DNA of 60,232 nucleotides, taken from positions 1-60,232 of the forward strand of contig NZ_SLWS01000024.1 in assembly GCF_004345645.1 (NCBI RefSeq). Direction: 5' to 3'. The position numbers and the translations under genes were made by a program. The stretch comes from Actinocrispum wychmicini (GTDB lineage Bacteria; Actinomycetota; Actinomycetes; Mycobacteriales; Pseudonocardiaceae). Of this stretch, positions 8,470-16,834 are shown in pieces (the stretch's first letter is position 1; each line of letters begins with the position of its first letter). The notes under the pieces were generated by a model, which worked only from the letters and a program-made list of their open reading frames with translations, was not told the origin of the DNA and searched no databases.

Positions 8470-11183
8470 CTGAGGTTCTCGCTGGCCCACTGGGCCAGCG
8501 AGATCCGGCTGGTCACCCCGAGTTTGGCGTAGCTGTTGCGCAGGTGGGTCTCGACCGTGCGTTCGCTGAGGAACAGCCGGGCCGCGATGTCCGCATTGGA
8601 CAGTCCCTCGCCGAGCAGCCGGACCACCTGGGTCTCCCTGGCCGACAGCACCCCTTCGGTGCGCGGTGGCCGAATCCGGATGCCGAGCGTACGGGCGAGC
8701 AGCCGCGCCCGATCGGCCCATGCCGCCGCGCCCGCCCGGTCGAACGTCGCCAGGCAGTCGAGGAGCAACGCGCGGTCGGCGACCAACTCCGCCTGTTCCA
8801 AGCGGGCCTGCGCGGCGAACAGCGGGGCGCCGATCTCGTCCATCCGCTGTGCCGCGGCTGCGAGCGCGTCCGGATCCTTGGTGCGCAGGCCGTCGAGCCG
8901 GTCAGCGAACGCACACGCCAGACCAAGCGCGGGGGACTCGTCGCGCATGAACGTCGTCATTCGAGCGACCACGTCGTCGTCGCCGTTCCGGAGCGCGGTC
9001 AGGCCGGTGAACAGGCCCCGGACCGTGCCGGACAACGGGTCGGCGAAGGCCGAGGACGGGTCGAACGGCTTCGGTGAAGTCGGGCCGTCCAGGTAGTAGC
9101 CGATCGCCGCCTCCGCGAGCGCGACGATGGTGGCGAGGCTCATCTCCGGTGCCAGGTAGGACTGCTTCGCTTCGGCGAGGGCGGTTTTGGCGTCGGCCAA
9201 CCGGCCGAGTTCGGCCAGCAGGAACGCCCGCAGGCCCTTGTTGCGGCCGATCGACCGGGGGATCCGGCCGTCGACGGCGGTGCTGACCGCCAAGTCGACC
9301 TGGGTGAGCGCGGTCGCGATGTCACCGGTCAGGTACGTGGCGAACGCCAGGCCGTACAGCTCGAAACCCCGCAGCGACGGAATCTCGACCAGGGTGGGCG
9401 TGGCGATGCTTTCGGTGATGCCGGCGAAGCAGCCCCGGACGTCGCCGGTCAACGCGCGGGCGTAACTCAGGATCAGCCGGGCGAACCGCGGGTAGAACGG
9501 GTACTGGTCGGCGAACTGCCGGGCGTGCTCGACCGCGGACTCCAGTTCCGGCAACGCGTCGTAGTGCCGCCGCTCCAGCAGCAGTTGGAAGCCGCGGCCG
9601 AGGTAGCCGACCGCCCGCGCCTCCGGGGGCTGCTCAGGGCCGATAAACCCGGCCATGGTGGCGGTGACCGCGCGGGCCTCGGCCTCGTCGCTGTGCCGCA
9701 GCGTGAACTCGAAGTGCCGGAACGCCGCCTCGTGCGACGTGACGCTCATCCGCCGCGCCAGGTCGTGCAGCCGGTCGTTGGCGGTCTGTGAGTCGCTGCT
9801 CTCCGCTTCCAGCCGCAGCAAACGCAGCTGAAGGCCGCCTGCGTCGTCGAGCATGCCGTTCCGCGCGGCGAGCGCCAGACCCTCCCGCCACGCGGCCGCC
9901 GCCTGTTCGTAGCGGCCCTGGCTCTGGTGCGCGCGCCCGACACCGTCAAGCAGCGCGGGGACACGCACTGGGTCAGCGAGTTCTTTCGCCGTGCTCAGAT
10001 ACCGGACGGCTTCGTCGGCCGCGCCCATCGCCAGTGCGCGCCAGCCGGCGTCGGCGGTGATCTCGACCGCCCGCGACGGATCGGCGAGCGTGCCGGCCTC
10101 CTGGTAGTGCGGGGCGAGCGTGAGCACGTCGTCCAGGCTGGTCTTCTCGACCGCGACGAGCACGGCCGCGTGCAGTTGGCGTCGCTCGTTCGCGGTCAGG
10201 TCGGCGTACGTGACCTCGGCGTAGAGCGGATGCGACACCCGGTACCCGATGTGCTGGTCCGCAGGCAGTTCGGTGATCAGCCCGCCGCGCACCAGACTCC
10301 CCAGCGCCTCGGGATCGTCGTCGATGTCGCGCAGGACGGAGTCGGTGGCCGCGTCCCCGGCGACGGCCACTGTCGCCATCATCCGCCGCTCGCGCTCGTC
10401 GAGCCGCTGCAGCCGGTCCAGCACGACGTCCCGGACGATCGCCGGCAGCGGCGCGTCAGCCCGGAACCCCGTGTGCACCAGCGCGGTCACGAACAGCGGA
10501 ACGCCTTTGGCGCGGCGCGTCACGTCGTCGAGGAAGTCCTGGTCAGGGGTGCTGCCGAGGAGGTTTCCGGTGAGTTCGGCGACCGCGTGGTCGGGCAGGG
10601 GCGCCAGGTCGATCTCGCCGTCCTGCCGGCGCACGGCCGTGGCGAGGGTGTCCAGTGGCGTGCTGGCGTCGCCTGGCCGGTACGCGCCCAGGACGAGTAC
10701 GGCCTGCCCGGCGACACCCTGGCCGATGTACTGGACGAGTTCGACCGTGCCGCGGTCGGCCCAATGCAGGTCGTCGACGACGAGCAACGCCGGCGCCAAG
10801 CGGGTGACCAGGCCGACCACGGCCTCGAACATCCGGGTCCGGGCCAGGCTCGGGTCACCGCCGGGCGGCGCCGCGGGCAGCCGTGGGTCGGCCAGCAGCC
10901 GGGACAGGTTCGCCAGGCCGGTGTGGTCGTCCCCGGCGGCGACGTACGGTCGGATGGCGGCCACGATCGGCGCGTACGCGAGGCCGGCGTGCAGGGCATG
11001 CGCCTGTCCACGCAGGACAGTGAAGCCACGCTCCCGCGCCAGCGCGACGGTCTGCTCGGCCAGCCACGACTTGCCGATGCCCGCTTCGCCTCGCAGCAGC
11101 GTCAGCCGGCCGCGCCCGTCCTGGGTTTCGGCGACAGCGCGCGCGAGGACGGCCAGCTCTGCGTCCCGCCCCACGGTCGACAT
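8466..11183 (-). CDS. LAL-type transcriptional regulator (AAA ATPase plus LuxR DNA-binding domain)
   Basis: This 905-residue protein has an N-terminal ATPase with Walker A GEAGIGKS (residues 32-39) and Walker B LLVVDD (about 133-138). A long helical TPR-like middle and a LuxR-type helix-turn-helix (about 846-905, with LSARETQVVRLLGEGLSNAD) follow. LAL proteins are large ATP-dependent activators, often of sugar or antibiotic genes. Its target is unknown. It converges on the MFS exporter with a 4-bp stop-stop overlap and lies 16 bp downstream of the DUF1015 gene, so read-through from that gene is possible. Confidence 0.92.
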   Translation of the reverse strand: MSTVGRDAELAVLARAVAETQDGRGRLTLLRGEAGIGKSWLAEQTVALARERGFTVLRGQAHALHAGLAYAPIVAAIRPYVAAGDDHTGLANLSRLLADPRLPAAPPGGDPSLARTRMFEAVVGLVTRLAPALLVVDDLHWADRGTVELVQYIGQGVAGQAVLVLGAYRPGDASTPLDTLATAVRRQDGEIDLAPLPDHAVAELTGNLLGSTPDQDFLDDVTRRAKGVPLFVTALVHTGFRADAPLPAIVRDVVLDRLQRLDERERRMMATVAVAGDAATDSVLRDIDDDPEALGSLVRGGLITELPADQHIGYRVSHPLYAEVTYADLTANERRQLHAAVLVAVEKTSLDDVLTLAPHYQEAGTLADPSRAVEITADAGWRALAMGAADEAVRYLSTAKELADPVRVPALLDGVGRAHQSQGRYEQAAAAWREGLALAARNGMLDDAGGLQLRLLRLEAESSDSQTANDRLHDLARRMSVTSHEAAFRHFEFTLRHSDEAEARAVTATMAGFIGPEQPPEARAVGYLGRGFQLLLERRHYDALPELESAVEHARQFADQYPFYPRFARLILSYARALTGDVRGCFAGITESIATPTLVEIPSLRGFELYGLAFATYLTGDIATALTQVDLAVSTAVDGRIPRSIGRNKGLRAFLLAELGRLADAKTALAEAKQSYLAPEMSLATIVALAEAAIGYYLDGPTSPKPFDPSSAFADPLSGTVRGLFTGLTALRNGDDDVVARMTTFMRDESPALGLACAFADRLDGLRTKDPDALAAAAQRMDEIGAPLFAAQARLEQAELVADRALLLDCLATFDRAGAAAWADRARLLARTLGIRIRPPRTEGVLSARETQVVRLLGEGLSNADIAARLFLSERTVETHLRNSYAKLGVTSRISLAQWASENLS

Positions 11184-11199
11184 CGGACCCGAGTCTAGA

Positions 11200-12339
11200 T
11201 CACCGCAGGTCGGCCAGAACGAGCCCGCTGCGCGGCTTGGGCGTGAAGTACGTGGCCTTCCTGGGCATCCGCCGGCCGGACAGGACGTGGTCCAGGGGCA
11301 CCGGGGCGATCAGCACCACGGCGTCCGCGTCCGGCCTCGGCTGCTGGCCGACGTACAGCGGCCGCAGCACCTCGGCCGGGTCCCGGCCCAGCGCTCGCTC
11401 CACCATGAGCTGCTCGACCTTCTGGTGGTCGATCCCCGGACCGGGCAGCCGGATCGCCAGCCGGTCCAGCCCGGCGAGCACGACGACCGTGCCGGGCGCC
11501 GGCGACCCGTTCGCCGGCTGGATGTCCAGGCCGGCCGCCCGCCACCGCTCGACCAGCTCGCCGGGTGCCAGGCTGGTGTGCACGAAGACCCGGTTGATCG
11601 GCCCGATCCGCAGGTCCGGCCCGTCGGTGACCAGGGCGAGCAGCCCGTTGCCGGCGAGGGTCGCCGCGGCCACCCGGTGGTTGCCGTCGGCGACCAGCAG
11701 CGGGTGCCGGCGGATCGCGGTGAGCACAGTGTCCTGCAGGTCCCCTTTGCCCAGCAGCCAGATCCGGTCCCGGCCGTGTTTGTCCACGATGGACACCTCC
11801 GGCTCGCCCAGTTCGGCGACAACCCCCTTGAGGAGAGCGGTGAACGCGGCGCCGCCGTCCGCGGGTACGAGCATCGCGGCACTCGTCGCGCACCTCAGCG
11901 CGGCCTGCATCGCGGCTCGTTCCGCCACCACCTCGGGATACACGTCCTCGGTGTGCCGCACGAACGTCAAGCCGCCGGGCAGGACCGCGGTCGGGTCGAC
12001 CACACACTGCACCCCGAGGGCCTCGCCACCCGGTCCGTCACCCCACGACAGGGCGACGACGTCGTGGACCCGGCGGTAGTGCTGGGCCCGCAGGTGGCCC
12101 AGGGCCGCCTCGGCGATGGGGACCGCGTCGAGCAGGCCACGGTTCTCCGCGATGGCCGTGGGCGTCCGGTGGGGGTGCTGGACGGCCAGCAACGTCCCGT
12201 CGGCGGCGCCCGGCCGGGCGAGCTCGCGGGTGATCTGGTCGGGCTCGCCGAACTCGTCGACGTCCGGCCCGGGGACCGTGCCCCGGACCAGCCACCCGGT
12301 GCCCAGGGCACGGACATGGTCGTTCACCATGAGGATCAT
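11200..12339 (-). CDS. DUF1015-family protein (SerK-like kinase family)
   Basis: The 379-residue protein carries the family's ADGNHR motif (within LLVADGNHRVAAA) and the C-terminal MPRKATYFTPKPRSGLV segment. DUF1015 relatives include archaeal SerK-type free serine kinases, but a bacterial function is not established and the substrate is unknown. The length is slightly short for the family. It is divergent from the SDR gene with 53 bp between the starts. Confidence 0.8.
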   Translation of the reverse strand: MILMVNDHVRALGTGWLVRGTVPGPDVDEFGEPDQITRELARPGAADGTLLAVQHPHRTPTAIAENRGLLDAVPIAEAALGHLRAQHYRRVHDVVALSWGDGPGGEALGVQCVVDPTAVLPGGLTFVRHTEDVYPEVVAERAAMQAALRCATSAAMLVPADGGAAFTALLKGVVAELGEPEVSIVDKHGRDRIWLLGKGDLQDTVLTAIRRHPLLVADGNHRVAAATLAGNGLLALVTDGPDLRIGPINRVFVHTSLAPGELVERWRAAGLDIQPANGSPAPGTVVVLAGLDRLAIRLPGPGIDHQKVEQLMVERALGRDPAEVLRPLYVGQQPRPDADAVVLIAPVPLDHVLSGRRMPRKATYFTPKPRSGLVLADLR

Positions 12340-12392
12340 GTCGGTTCGGCGGCGGGAATCGTCACACGGGGCACGGCTGGGACAATGCCCCC

Positions 12393-13121
12393 GTGACGAT
12401 CCTGGTGCTCGGCGGCCGGAGTGAGATAGGCCTGGCAGTGGCGAAACGGCTGGCCAAGGGAACGGTCGTGCTGGCCGCCCGACGCGCGGACGACCTGGCG
12501 ACCGAGGCGAAGACCCTCCTCGAAGCCGGCGCCACCACGATCGAACGGGTCGAGTTCGACGCCGACAACCTGGCCGCGCACGGCCCGTTCCTGGCCGACA
12601 CAGCCTCGCGGTTCGGCCCGATCACGACGGTCGTGATCGCCTTCGGCATCCTGGGGGAGCAGTCCCGGGCGGAACGCGACGCGGACCACGCGCTGTCAAT
12701 CGTCCACACGGACTACACCGCACACGTGAGCGTCCTGACCCACCTCGCGAACATCCTGCGGGACCAGGGGACAGGGCGGATCGTCGTGTTCTCCTCGGTG
12801 GCCGGCGTCCGGGTCCGCCGCGCCAACTACGTGTACGGCTCGGCCAAGGCCGGTCTGGACGGCTTCGCCAGCGGCCTGGCCGACGCCCTGCACGGCACCG
12901 GGGTCCGCCTGCTCCTGATCCGCCCAGGCTTCGTCACCGGCCGAATGACCCACGGAATGACACCGGCACCGTTCGCCAGCACCCCGGACCAGGTCGCGGA
13001 CGCCACCGTGAAAGGGTTGCGGGGAAAGAAAGACGTGGTCTGGGTGCCGGGAGTGCTGAAGCCGGTGTTCGCGGTGATGCGAATGCTCCCCAGGTCGATC
13101 TGGCGGCGGATGCCCCGCTAG
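12393..13121 (+). CDS. SDR-family reductase resembling DprE2
   Basis: The 242-residue Rossmann protein has the nucleotide-binding turn GGRSEIG (residues 7-13) and the active-site YGSAKAG. The segments RVRRANYVYGS and RSIWRRMP closely recall mycobacterial DprE2. DprE2 reduces decaprenylphospho-2-keto-ribose to decaprenylphospho-arabinose for cell-wall arabinan. No dprE1 is adjacent, so the arabinan role is uncertain. GTG 12393 is the only start that fits. No ribosome binding site is visible and ACAATG lies at -12 to -7, so the mRNA may be leaderless. It ends in a 4-bp CTAG overlap with the convergent DUF305 gene. Confidence 0.78.
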   Translation: MTILVLGGRSEIGLAVAKRLAKGTVVLAARRADDLATEAKTLLEAGATTIERVEFDADNLAAHGPFLADTASRFGPITTVVIAFGILGEQSRAERDADHALSIVHTDYTAHVSVLTHLANILRDQGTGRIVVFSSVAGVRVRRANYVYGSAKAGLDGFASGLADALHGTGVRLLLIRPGFVTGRMTHGMTPAPFASTPDQVADATVKGLRGKKDVVWVPGVLKPVFAVMRMLPRSIWRRMPR

Positions 13122-13666
13122 ACCTTCAACGCCTGAACCTTCTGGATCTGCTCGCCCTGCTCCTTCACGATCTTGTTCGCCAACGTCTTGGTGCCCGCGT
13201 GCTTCCCGGTGTTCAGCACCTGCTTCGCCATGTCCACGCCGTTCTGCAGGTGTTTGGCCACCATGGTGAGGAACTTCTTGTCGAAGTCCGCGCCGGTCGT
13301 GGTCTGCAGTGACTTGATGTCCTTGGCGGACAACATACCGGGCATGTCCATGTCCATTCCGGACATGTCGGCGGGCGGAGCCACGTTCCAGGACCGCAAC
13401 CAGCCGTTCATCGTCTGGACGTCCTGCTCCTCCGGACTGAGGATCTCGGCCGCGACCACCTTCACCTGCTCGGTCCCACCCAGCCTGGTGGCCAGGTCGG
13501 CGATCTGAATCGTCTGCCTGTGGTGCGGGATCATGTTCAACGAGAACTGCACGTCAGCGTCGTTGTGGTCGTCACTCTTGGCCGGGCCGGCACTCGTGGC
13601 GGTCTGGCCGCAGCCGGCAAGCGCCAGCACGAGAACAACGAACGTCGCGATCAGTCGTGAACGCAT
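13118..13666 (-). CDS. DUF305-family lipoprotein
   Basis: The 182-residue protein has a lipoprotein signal peptide with lipobox LAGC (Cys19). A four-helix, ferritin-like DUF305 domain follows, with the family histidines in MIPHHRQTIQIA and in MVAKHLQNGVDMAKQVL. A Met/Asp-rich loop (MSGMDMDMPGM) lies between them. DUF305 proteins are extracytoplasmic and are thought to bind metal such as copper. I chose the internal ATG at 13666, preceded by GGAGG, because it starts the signal peptide; an upstream GTG would add 18 implausible residues. Confidence 0.88.
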   Translation of the reverse strand: MRSRLIATFVVLVLALAGCGQTATSAGPAKSDDHNDADVQFSLNMIPHHRQTIQIADLATRLGGTEQVKVVAAEILSPEEQDVQTMNGWLRSWNVAPPADMSGMDMDMPGMLSAKDIKSLQTTTGADFDKKFLTMVAKHLQNGVDMAKQVLNTGKHAGTKTLANKIVKEQGEQIQKVQALKV

Positions 13667-13784
13667 CAAGCCTCCATTCCTCCGTTCAGGGATACGGACA
13701 AACACCGTCGAGTGGTTCAATGACTACATTCAGGACTACGAAAACAGTTATTTATACATGTGACGAAAAAGAAGATAAGCGGAG

Positions 13785-14141
13785 ATGGGTATGGTCCTGG
13801 GATACGTTGAGGTGACCCCGGAGCAGCTGGCCCGGGGTCGCCGACGACGGCGAGGCGGCCCTCGCCCTGAGCTACGAGCTCGGCGGCGACGTCGTTTACG
13901 CGGGCATCGGCAAGGACTGGGACGCGCTGCAGTACCTCTTCGACGAGGCCGAGGTCAACTCGCCCCGCACTTCGATCCCGCCGCGATGGCGGCGCGGGAG
14001 ATCTATCCAGCGTGGCGGTGGACCGAGGACTCCGCGCCGGAGGAGTTGGCACACCTGCGTGACCAGTACGCCATGTTGCGGACGTTCTTCAACACGGTCG
14101 CCAGCAACGGCAACGCGGCACTCGGCCACTTCTGCCCCTAG
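13785..14141 (+). pseudogene. Degraded DUF1877 (YfbM-like) gene
   Basis: The beginning (MGMVLGYVEVTPEQLAR) and end (FDPAAMAAREIYPAWRW onward) read in one frame and match DUF1877 proteins. The middle (ADDGEAALALSYELGGDVV onward) reads only in the next frame. One frameshift lies near 13836 in a run of G, and a second near 13970. The expected middle section before FDPAAM is missing, which suggests a short deletion. The reading frame that stays open through the whole stretch gives an Arg-rich nonsense middle. Sequencing error could explain the G-run shift but not the deletion. Confidence 0.7.
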
Positions 14142-14154
14142 TGACTCGGCAGTT

Positions 14155-15291
14155 TCACACAGTGTTGTGCTCTGCCTTGGAAAAGGATCCGGCGAATCGT
14201 CTGGCGTCCAAAGAGGACACGTCGACGAAGGGGGAGTGGCCGAGCACGAGATCGCGGATGACCTCGCCGATCGCTGGGCCCTGCAGGAAACCGTGGCCGG
14301 AGAAGCCGGTGGCGTACAGGAAACGGCTGATGTCAGGGGATTCGCCGACCATCGCGTTGTGGTCGGGGGAGACCTCGTACAGGCCGGCCCAGCCACGGGC
14401 GATGCCGACGTCCGCGAGTTGGGGTGCGCGGCGCTCCACCACGGGGCCGAGGCGGTCCAGCCACTCGTCGGAGACGTGCAGGTCGAAGCCGTACTCCTGG
14501 TCCGGGTCGGACATGCCGAACAGCAGCCCGGGGCCTTCCGGGTGGAAGTAGAAGGTGCTGCCGAAGTCGATTGTCATCGGCAGTCCCGGCGGCAGCCAGG
14601 GAAGTGGCGACGTGACGCGGATCTGACGACGCAACGGTCGGACTGGCAGCGGCACCCCGGCCATCTCACCGATCGCCGCCGACCATGCCCCCGCGGTGCA
14701 CACCACGACGGACGTCGTCACGAAGTCCGACACGGTACGCACGCCGGTGATTTCCCCATCGGACACGGAAATCCCCGTGACCTCAGTGTGCGAAAGGATT
14801 GTGGCCCCGAGACGGCGGGCCGCGGCGGCGTAGCCCTGGACCACGGCTTCCGGTGTGCAGTGCCCGTCGCGGGGTGAGTACGCGGCGGCGAGCAAGCCAG
14901 TGGGCGCTATCAGGGGAGACAACGCGCATGCTTCGGCCACGTCGATCATCCGTGACGGGACGCCCATCGAGTTCTGCAGTTCCACGCCCGCGGTGAAAGC
15001 GTCCACATCGGACGATTTGTCGAGCAGGAACAGGTATCCGTTCTGGCGTAGGTCAATGGGGAAGCCTGGGTCCTGCGCGAACCGTTCGAACGCCGCCAGA
15101 CTGTGTTGACCCAGTGCGATGTTCACCGGGTCGGAGAACTGGGCTCGGACGCCGCCGGCCGCGCGGCTGGTGCTGCCGGAGCCGAGTGAGTCGCGTTCGA
15201 GCAGGAGCACGTTGACGCCGGCGGCGGCGAGATGGAACGTGGTGCTCACGCCCATCACGCCGCCGCCGATCACGACGACGTCGGCTTTCAC
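14155..15291 (-). CDS. FAD-dependent amine/amino-acid oxidase (DadA/sarcosine oxidase type)
   Basis: The 378-residue protein begins with the dinucleotide-binding motif VVIGGGVMGVSTTFHLA and has the family's C-terminal FAD contact region YEVSPDHNAMVGE and GFSGHGFLQGPAIGE. Relatives oxidise N-methyl, D- or cyclic amino acids. The GTG start at 15291 overlaps the stop of the aldehyde dehydrogenase gene by 4 bp (GTGA), so the two are translationally coupled. The pair could turn an amine into an aldehyde and then an acid. The substrate is not known. Confidence 0.88.
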   Translation of the reverse strand: MKADVVVIGGGVMGVSTTFHLAAAGVNVLLLERDSLGSGSTSRAAGGVRAQFSDPVNIALGQHSLAAFERFAQDPGFPIDLRQNGYLFLLDKSSDVDAFTAGVELQNSMGVPSRMIDVAEACALSPLIAPTGLLAAAYSPRDGHCTPEAVVQGYAAAARRLGATILSHTEVTGISVSDGEITGVRTVSDFVTTSVVVCTAGAWSAAIGEMAGVPLPVRPLRRQIRVTSPLPWLPPGLPMTIDFGSTFYFHPEGPGLLFGMSDPDQEYGFDLHVSDEWLDRLGPVVERRAPQLADVGIARGWAGLYEVSPDHNAMVGESPDISRFLYATGFSGHGFLQGPAIGEVIRDLVLGHSPFVDVSSLDARRFAGSFSKAEHNTV

Positions 15292-16817
15292 AGTCGGAAC
15301 GAGAGGTCTGGGGTGATGGTGGCGACGTCCATCTGGGCCTTCTGCAACCGGCCGGAGAAGTCCCAGTTCATCGACTGCCAGCGGGTGAACTGGTCGAGGA
15401 CCCAGATGCCCGATTGGCGGCTGCCGTTGCCGGATTTGCCGTTCCCACCGAACGGCAGGTGCGCCTCGGCGCCGGAGGTCGAGTTGTTGACGCTGACCAT
15501 GCCCGCGCCGATCCCGGCCCGGAACCGGAACGCCGATTTCGGGTTGGTCGTGTAGATCGACGAGGACAGGCCGTACCCCGGCGCGTTCGCCAGGTCGATG
15601 GCCTCGTCCAGGTCGCGGTACGTGGTGACGCCGACGATCGGGCCGAACGTCTCCTCCTGGAACAGCCGGTCGTCCCGCCGCACGCCGTCGACGATCACCG
15701 GGTGGTAGAACAGGCCCGCCGCCGGGTCGCCGGTGAAGCCCGCGCGTGGGTTGTCCGCGGTGATCCGGCCGGTCGCGCCGATGACTGTGTGGTGGGACGC
15801 GATCCAGCCAAGGGTGTCGTCGTAGTTCGAGGCGAACTTCTCGTCCAGCAACGGCCCGAACAGGACATCCTCGTCCGGTGCGCCGACCTTGGCCCCGGCG
15901 ACGGCCGCGGTGAACCGGGCGACGAACTCGTCGTGGACGTCCTCGTGCACGATCACGGTGCCCAGCGATGTGCAGCGCTGCCCGGCCGTGCCGAACCCGG
16001 AGAACAGGGCTCCTTCGACGGCCAGGTCGAGGTCCGCGTCCGCGGTGATCACCATCGGGTTCTTGCCGCCCAGTTCCAGGCACGGCGACTGCACGTGCCG
16101 GCCGCACAGTTCGCCGATCCGGGCGCCGACCGCGCTGGACCCGGTGAAGCCGACCTTGTCCACCAGTCCTGCCGCCAGGGCCTGCGTCAAGCCGTCGTAC
16201 GTGTCCTGCCCGTCCGCGAACACCAGATTCAGGACGCCTGTGGGCAGTCCGGCCCGCCAGATCAACTCGGCGAACGCCCGCGCGCTGGCGGCCGCGTACT
16301 CCGCCGGCTTCCACACAACGGCGTTTCCGCAGAGCAAGGCCGGTACGAGGTACCAGGACGGCACGGCGACCGGGAAGTTCCCCGCGGTGATCACCGTGGC
16401 GACACCGACCGGGACGCGGAACGTGAACAGCTGCTTGTCCGGCATCTCGGACGGCACGGTCTGCCCGTACAGCCTGCGGCCCTCACCCAGGAAGAAGTCG
16501 CACGTGTCCACGATCTCCTGGACCTCGCCGCGGGCTTCCGCCAACGGCTTGCCGATCTCGCGGGTGACCAGGCGGGCGAGCTTGTCGGCGTTGGCCTCGA
16601 CCAGTCGGCCGAGGGCGGCGACGAACTGGCCGCGGACCGGCGCCGGCACGGCGGCCCACTCGCGTTGCGCACGCCTGGCGGACTCGGCCGCCGCGACCAC
16701 GGTGTCCGGGCCGGCCAGGCGGATCGTCGCGACCACGTCGTCCAGTCGGGCCGGGTTGCGGGACAGGTATTCGGCGCCCTCGGTCACGGGCTTGCCGTCG
16801 ATGAGTGATTCGAACAC
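15288..16817 (-). CDS. Aldehyde dehydrogenase family protein
   Basis: The 509-residue protein has the ALDH signatures: catalytic Cys in GTAGQRCTSLG, catalytic Glu in LELGGKNP and the NAD-binding GFTGSSAVG. The C-terminal part carries PFGGNGKSGNG. The overall pattern resembles semialdehyde dehydrogenases. The start GTG 16817 follows the upstream lipid-modifying gene by 17 bp, and the end overlaps the FAD oxidase gene. With that oxidase it may form a two-step oxidative pathway, for example of lysine-derived cyclic amines; this is only a suggestion. Confidence 0.88.
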   Translation of the reverse strand: MFESLIDGKPVTEGAEYLSRNPARLDDVVATIRLAGPDTVVAAAESARRAQREWAAVPAPVRGQFVAALGRLVEANADKLARLVTREIGKPLAEARGEVQEIVDTCDFFLGEGRRLYGQTVPSEMPDKQLFTFRVPVGVATVITAGNFPVAVPSWYLVPALLCGNAVVWKPAEYAAASARAFAELIWRAGLPTGVLNLVFADGQDTYDGLTQALAAGLVDKVGFTGSSAVGARIGELCGRHVQSPCLELGGKNPMVITADADLDLAVEGALFSGFGTAGQRCTSLGTVIVHEDVHDEFVARFTAAVAGAKVGAPDEDVLFGPLLDEKFASNYDDTLGWIASHHTVIGATGRITADNPRAGFTGDPAAGLFYHPVIVDGVRRDDRLFQEETFGPIVGVTTYRDLDEAIDLANAPGYGLSSSIYTTNPKSAFRFRAGIGAGMVSVNNSTSGAEAHLPFGGNGKSGNGSRQSGIWVLDQFTRWQSMNWDFSGRLQKAQMDVATITPDLSFRL

Positions 16818-16834
16818 CTGCCCACCGTAGGCCG

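Noticed and set aside
13118..13720. A longer start for the DUF305 lipoprotein at 13720.
   Set aside because: The added 18 residues would bury the lipoprotein signal, and the internal ATG has a better ribosome binding site.
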